64,000 nucleotides of DNA from JALSNL01 sp036479585 (GTDB taxonomy: Bacteria > Bacteroidota > Ignavibacteria > Ignavibacteriales > Melioribacteraceae), in assembly GCA_965224785.1 (NCBI GenBank), contig OZ245062.1, positions 1,612,001 to 1,676,000 of the forward strand, written 5' to 3'. The position numbers and the translations under genes are program-made. The notes under the pieces are model-generated. The model was not told the DNA's origin, made no database searches, and was given only the letters and a program-made list of their open reading frames with translations. Shown here one piece after another: positions 60,174-64,000 of this stretch; position 1 is the first letter of the stretch, and each line of letters begins with the position of its first letter.

Positions 60174-61667
60174 TCATTCATCACTCAAAAACTTATCCTC
60201 TTTCAACTTCAACTGAATCCATCTAACTGAAACACCAAGTGATTGAGCTGTTAATTTTTTGTTTCCACTAAATTTTTCCAAACGCTCTTTCAGCATTTGT
60301 CTTTCCATATTTTTGATGGTACTATTTTCTAGCGAAGTTGAATCCCATTCTTCAATAATTATATGCTCTGAAGTTAATTTATTTCCTTCGCATAAAATCA
60401 CTGCTCTTTTAAGAACATTGTGTAGTTGCCTTACATTTCCCGGCCACGAATAACTTTCAAGTAATTTAAGTGTTTTGCTCTCAACAGTAATTTGTCTATC
60501 ATTTATCTTGCTAAGAAAATCTTTTACAAGTAATGCAATGTCTTCAACTCGTTCAGCTAAGGTCGGTAATTTAATTGGGAACACATTGAGCCTATATAAT
60601 AGGTCTTCTCTAAATTTTCCTTCTTTAACTAATTGATTTAAATTTTTATTTGTTGCGGCAATAATTCTAACATCAATTGATTTAACTTTAGTATCGCCAA
60701 GCATAATTATTTCTTTGTTCTCAATAACTCTTAAAAGCTTGGCTTGAAGTGATGGTGAAATGTCAGCAATTTCATCAAGAAAAAAAGTACCTTTATCAGT
60801 TATTTCAAGAAGACCTTTTTTATCTTTTGTAGCTCCGGTAAATGCACCCTTTTTATAACCAAACAATTCACTTTCAAGTAAAGTATCTGGAATAGAACCA
60901 CAGAATTGTGCTATAAAAGTGTTGTTGACTCTATCACTTAACTTATGAATTGCTTTTGCAACCAACTCCTTCCCAGTTCCACTTTCCCCAGTGATAAGTA
61001 CGGTTGCATCGGTTACTGCTACTTTTGTTACTAACTTTGAGAGTTGTAACATTGGTTTACTGTCACCAATCATTTCCGGAATATTATTAACTGATTGAAC
61101 TTGATTTTTTAATATTTCATTTTCATCTTTTAGTGCTTCAAGGTTTATGATTTTTTCTAAAGAAAGTGAGATTAAATTTGATAAGAAATTAAGAAAGAGT
61201 AAATTTTCATCACTAAACTCTTTTCTATTTTTCGTGCTATCAACTAAAATTATTCCCCAAATATCTTCATCTTTTTTTATTGGTACGCCAAGTACTGATT
61301 TAATATTATGAAGCATAACACTTTCAAATTGAGAAAGATTAGGATCACTTTGTACATCGTGATAAACCATTGACTTTTTTGTTTCTAATATTCTTTTAAT
61401 TAAACTGGAAGAAAACTCTGAAAGATCTTCTACTTTTTCCTTCTCTACATTTCGTGCAGAAATAATTTCAAACTGTTCATTCTCAATATTTGCAAAAAGA
61501 CCTCGCTCTGCATTTACTACATCAATAATCAAATCGAGTACGCTTTCAATTAATGAGTCTTTGTAAGTTGCAGTATTTAGAATTAAGCTTATTTGCTCAA
61601 GTGCTTCGAACTGTTCTTTTGTAAGTCCTTTAATTTGAGCAATATATTCTTTTCTAAATTTTTCCAT
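60174..61667 (-). CDS. GAF-domain sigma-54 activator (Fis family)
   Basis: This 497-residue transcriptional activator has a GAF domain at about 30-175 (VNAERGLFAN, MLHNIKSVLGVPIKKDEDIW). The AAA+ core has Walker A GESGTGKE at 227-234, sigma-54 contact loop GAFTGA at 274-279 and Walker B FFLDEI at 295-300. The Fis-type HTH is at about 460-495 (NKKLTAQSLGVSVRWIQLKL). It needs sigma-54 RNA polymerase. It is the GAF/kinase-linked type without a receiver, so its input is a small ligand or the adjacent Ser/Thr kinase. Candidate targets are the nearby surface-protein genes, one of which has a sigma-54-type promoter. Confidence 0.93.
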   Translation of the reverse strand: MEKFRKEYIAQIKGLTKEQFEALEQISLILNTATYKDSLIESVLDLIIDVVNAERGLFANIENEQFEIISARNVEKEKVEDLSEFSSSLIKRILETKKSMVYHDVQSDPNLSQFESVMLHNIKSVLGVPIKKDEDIWGIILVDSTKNRKEFSDENLLFLNFLSNLISLSLEKIINLEALKDENEILKNQVQSVNNIPEMIGDSKPMLQLSKLVTKVAVTDATVLITGESGTGKELVAKAIHKLSDRVNNTFIAQFCGSIPDTLLESELFGYKKGAFTGATKDKKGLLEITDKGTFFLDEIADISPSLQAKLLRVIENKEIIMLGDTKVKSIDVRIIAATNKNLNQLVKEGKFREDLLYRLNVFPIKLPTLAERVEDIALLVKDFLSKINDRQITVESKTLKLLESYSWPGNVRQLHNVLKRAVILCEGNKLTSEHIIIEEWDSTSLENSTIKNMERQMLKERLEKFSGNKKLTAQSLGVSVRWIQLKLKEDKFLSDE

Positions 61668-61718
61668 AAAAATAATAGTTCAATTTTGGTTTACAACTAA
61701 AATAGTTTTCAAAGTTCG

Positions 61719-62696
61719 TTACTCAACAATAAAGCTAGCTTCTTTTGAACGACATCTGTTCCCAAATTCGTCAATTGCCCAAATAACCCAAAAGTATTCT
61801 CCGCTTGGTAATTTAGACTCTACATTATAATTAATCTCTTCTAAAAAAATTTCTTTTGCCCAAACTAATTCTTCTGAAACTTCATCGGTATAAATTTCGG
61901 CAAGATATACAAACTTAAATCCCGGTTTAAATCTTTCCCATTGTAGAAACGGCTTTCCGGTTTTAACTGTATCTCTACCAGAAGGTGAATAGATTTTAAC
62001 TTCACGTTTAATAATTCTTTTAATATTAGTTTTACCAAGTAGAAATTTTTTATTTCCCTTATCAAAGGCTGCAATTTCAAAATCTTTTCCAATTACTTCA
62101 TCAATATCATTAATCTGTAAATCTTCAACTTTCAGTTTCTTCTCATAAAAACGTGTTGATAAATTATATAACATTTTTTTTGAGACATCTAATATTTTAT
62201 TTTCTATAACTACCGTATCTACATCATTTTCTAAATCGGAAATTCTTATTTTTACTAAAAGACTGTATTTTTGTTTTGTAGGGTGTTTGTTAATCACAAT
62301 ACTGTAAAACAATAAACTATCTATTTGAGGCTTTGCATTTAGGTTAAAGCTTATTGATATGTTTCGTTCTCCTTCCCAAGCTACAAATAAAGAGTCGCTG
62401 GAAAATCCTACCTTGTTAACTTTTAACCAGCCATTGACTTGTTTAATAGTTTTAATAATAAAGTATCCGTCATTATTAGTTTTACTTAAAATATTTTCAC
62501 CTTCCCAAAATATTTCTGCATCAGCAATTGCTTGTTGGGGAACACTTATTGTTTTAATAGTTCCTTCTAATGTTGATATTTTATTATTAGGATTTAGTGA
62601 ATCGAGAGGATTGTTGTGTGGAGCATTGCAAGATAAGAAAGCAAAAACAATTATTATTATTGAAGTAATTCGGAATTTGTTTTGCAATTTATTCAT
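61719..62696 (-). CDS. Putative lipoprotein with regulatory-like beta domain
   Basis: This 325-residue protein has a signal ending in VFAFLSCNAP (lipobox LSC). Residues about 42-120 resemble a carboxypeptidase-regulatory-like domain (TLEGTIKTISVPQQAIADAE then IFWEGEN, NDGYFIIKTIKQVNGWLKV), and further beta modules follow (PSGRDTVKTGKPFLQWERF, LPSGEYFWVIWAIDEFGNR) that look fibronectin-like. It is upstream of the activator gene in the same direction. I do not recognise a catalytic activity. Confidence 0.75.
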   Translation of the reverse strand: MNKLQNKFRITSIIIIVFAFLSCNAPHNNPLDSLNPNNKISTLEGTIKTISVPQQAIADAEIFWEGENILSKTNNDGYFIIKTIKQVNGWLKVNKVGFSSDSLFVAWEGERNISISFNLNAKPQIDSLLFYSIVINKHPTKQKYSLLVKIRISDLENDVDTVVIENKILDVSKKMLYNLSTRFYEKKLKVEDLQINDIDEVIGKDFEIAAFDKGNKKFLLGKTNIKRIIKREVKIYSPSGRDTVKTGKPFLQWERFKPGFKFVYLAEIYTDEVSEELVWAKEIFLEEINYNVESKLPSGEYFWVIWAIDEFGNRCRSKEASFIVE

Positions 62697-62852
62697 TGAA
62701 TATACTTTTTGTTATTTCACATCTTTCTTTACAAATTTTATAAAACAAAAATAATCATAATTTTATTAAAAGTTTTAGACCAAGCAAAAGCTAAACACAA
62801 CTTTTTTCATGTATAAGTATTGAGACAATCTTCCAACTCCATTTGCTAAATA

Positions 62853-63938
62853 CTATCCCATCCAAAAATTATTTTCTATAAACTTAATTAACTCATCCGC
62901 CATTACTTTTTGTTCTTCTACTTTCGGATGTCCATCAGTAATTTTATACGGCACAAATAAAGTATAAACATTTTTATCATTCAATACCGAGACAGCTTCT
63001 TCTACATAACTTGGCCAAACTGAACCTTCCTTAGTAATATCCATATTGCCAAGCATACAAATAATTTTAGCATTCGTATATTTACTTCTGATGGATTTTA
63101 CAAAATCATTATATGCAGAAATAATAAATTCCTTGGTTGGCTTCTTTGTCCCAAATCTATTTTTAAATTGTTCATGTTCTGGTCTGTTTACTAACCAAGA
63201 ATCATTTTGCAAAATATTTATTACAACTATATCTGGTTTAGATTTATTAAATTCCCAAATACTATTTTCATCTTCTGGATTTAATCTATAAAACATTTCT
63301 TTCATAATCATTGGAAACCAACTAACAGTAATACCAATTCCACCTTTGGCAATGCAAGAATAATTTGCATTAAAGTGCCTAGCAGTTAATGCAGCATAAC
63401 TATAATAATTATTTGTGTTAATTCCATCGGGTGAATCGTTACCAGAGTAATCTTCATTAGCATAGCCAGCTGTTATTGAATTTCCATAAAACTCAATTGA
63501 TTTCTCTTTTGGTTCTATATCTAATATTTTTGCATTTTGATCAATTTGAAAACCGTAAAATTTTGTCTTCCCATTTGACCATTCGGTTCTTTTAAAAAGT
63601 TCAGCAGTATGAATTCCCTCCTCCAAATTTGAAGCAAGAGTATAAACTTCTTTAGTCGAATCTGGATGTAGAAGAGAGATGTTTTCCCCATCAATAATAA
63701 CATTAAAATAATTCTTAGCATGTTCATCTTCTAATATCACTTTTACAGAAGTACCTTCAAATTTAATTTTAACAGATGAACCAGGCCAGTAGATTTCTTT
63801 ATATGTTTCTGTTTCTCCAATTCGCCCCATGTATTCAATTTTATCATTTAACAATGATACATTTTTTACAGGAACGGACTTACAGCCAAGTAATAGTAAT
63901 GATATTAATAATAAGCTAATGGATATTTTTGTTTTCAT
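62853..63938 (-). CDS. SGNH/GDSL esterase (CE2-like) lipoprotein
   Basis: This 361-residue enzyme has a lipoprotein signal ending in LLLLGC. Residues about 40-130 form a jelly-roll domain (YWPGSSVKIKFEGTSVKVIL), and the SGNH hydrolase follows with block I EFYGNSITAGYAN (catalytic Ser), block II-like GGIGITVSW, block III NILQND, and the C-terminal ITDGHPKVEEQ carrying the catalytic Asp and His. This two-domain layout matches carbohydrate esterase family 2, which deacetylates xylan and other sugars. It is likely at the outer surface or in the periplasm. The gene's upstream region is short before the window end. Confidence 0.9.
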   Translation of the reverse strand: MKTKISISLLLISLLLLGCKSVPVKNVSLLNDKIEYMGRIGETETYKEIYWPGSSVKIKFEGTSVKVILEDEHAKNYFNVIIDGENISLLHPDSTKEVYTLASNLEEGIHTAELFKRTEWSNGKTKFYGFQIDQNAKILDIEPKEKSIEFYGNSITAGYANEDYSGNDSPDGINTNNYYSYAALTARHFNANYSCIAKGGIGITVSWFPMIMKEMFYRLNPEDENSIWEFNKSKPDIVVINILQNDSWLVNRPEHEQFKNRFGTKKPTKEFIISAYNDFVKSIRSKYTNAKIICMLGNMDITKEGSVWPSYVEEAVSVLNDKNVYTLFVPYKITDGHPKVEEQKVMADELIKFIENNFWMG

Positions 63939-64000
63939 AAAAAATGTAATTTTAGTTTGAGAAAAATTTAAGATTTAAATTATCCAAACAATAATTTAAC

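Noticed and set aside
1..64000. tRNA, rRNA or known riboswitch
   Set aside because: No cloverleaf, rRNA core or familiar riboswitch core was found by eye.

Overview
The window looks like chromosome from an AT-rich member of the Ignavibacteria/Chlorobi/Bacteroidota assemblage. Five chromosomal proteins and one cassette protein end in the NYPNPFNP-type C-terminal sorting domain of type IX secretion. There are also a beta-propeller hybrid sensor with a LuxR-type regulator, PEGA-domain proteins, and weak Shine-Dalgarno usage. An Ignavibacteriota assignment is my inference. I see no rRNA, tRNA or CRISPR array.

Region 1 (1-1087) is the 3' part of a C69-family dipeptidase gene. Region 2 (1323 to about 10075) is a complete integron inserted between that gene and a peptidase M49 gene. 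A leftward integron integrase (intI) is followed by an attI region and eight gene cassettes, all read rightward. The cassettes are separated by seven very similar but unusually long attC sites (212-255 bp) and end in a truncated eighth site. Cassette limits can be read to the base. Each cassette begins with TTRNNN and ends just after a matching inverted copy, and these outer arms match over 9-12 bp in cassettes 1-6 but decay in cassettes 7 and 8. Cassette contents are: C1, a four-fold repeat mini-protein plus a winged-helix-like protein; C2, an ExoX-C-like small protein plus an unknown; C3, a DUF2281/PIN toxin-antitoxin pair; C4, a secreted protein with a type IX sorting domain; C5, a nucleotide-cyclase-fold protein; C6, no gene; C7, a Phd/VapC pair with its own promoter and operator; C8, a zinc-binding DUF2007 protein.

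Region 3 (10.3-34.4 kb) is mostly housekeeping: M49 peptidase, sulfide:quinone oxidoreductase-like flavoprotein, EamA transporter, CorC/HlyC-type CBS protein, methylmalonyl-CoA mutase large subunit, MutL, DHFR with ThyX, HIT protein, EF-G paralog, YtxH/DUF948 pair, flippase-like membrane protein, Maf, a class V aminotransferase, a HisH-like protein lacking every catalytic residue, FKBP isomerases and a MATE transporter.

Region 4 (34.7-46 kb) has an FG-GAP/type IX protein, the SthA transhydrogenase, a DUF1232 protein, a soluble histidine kinase, a lipoprotein/coiled-coil pair, a giant beta-propeller histidine kinase with its LuxR-type regulator, and thioredoxin. Region 5 (46.1-64 kb) is a long leftward block of envelope and regulatory genes: PEGA lipoprotein, OmpA/TSP3 protein, four type IX-sorted proteins (one DUF3160, one VIT/vWA, one kelch), a Ser/Thr kinase with PEGA repeats, a GAF/sigma-54 activator, a lipoprotein and an SGNH esterase. 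A sigma-54-type promoter lies in front of the kelch gene, which suggests that the adjacent activator controls at least part of this block.

Intergenic regions carry several inverted-repeat elements with GTCATTC/GAATGAC ends, small palindromes of the type CAGATTACTAATCTG, and several clear intrinsic terminators.
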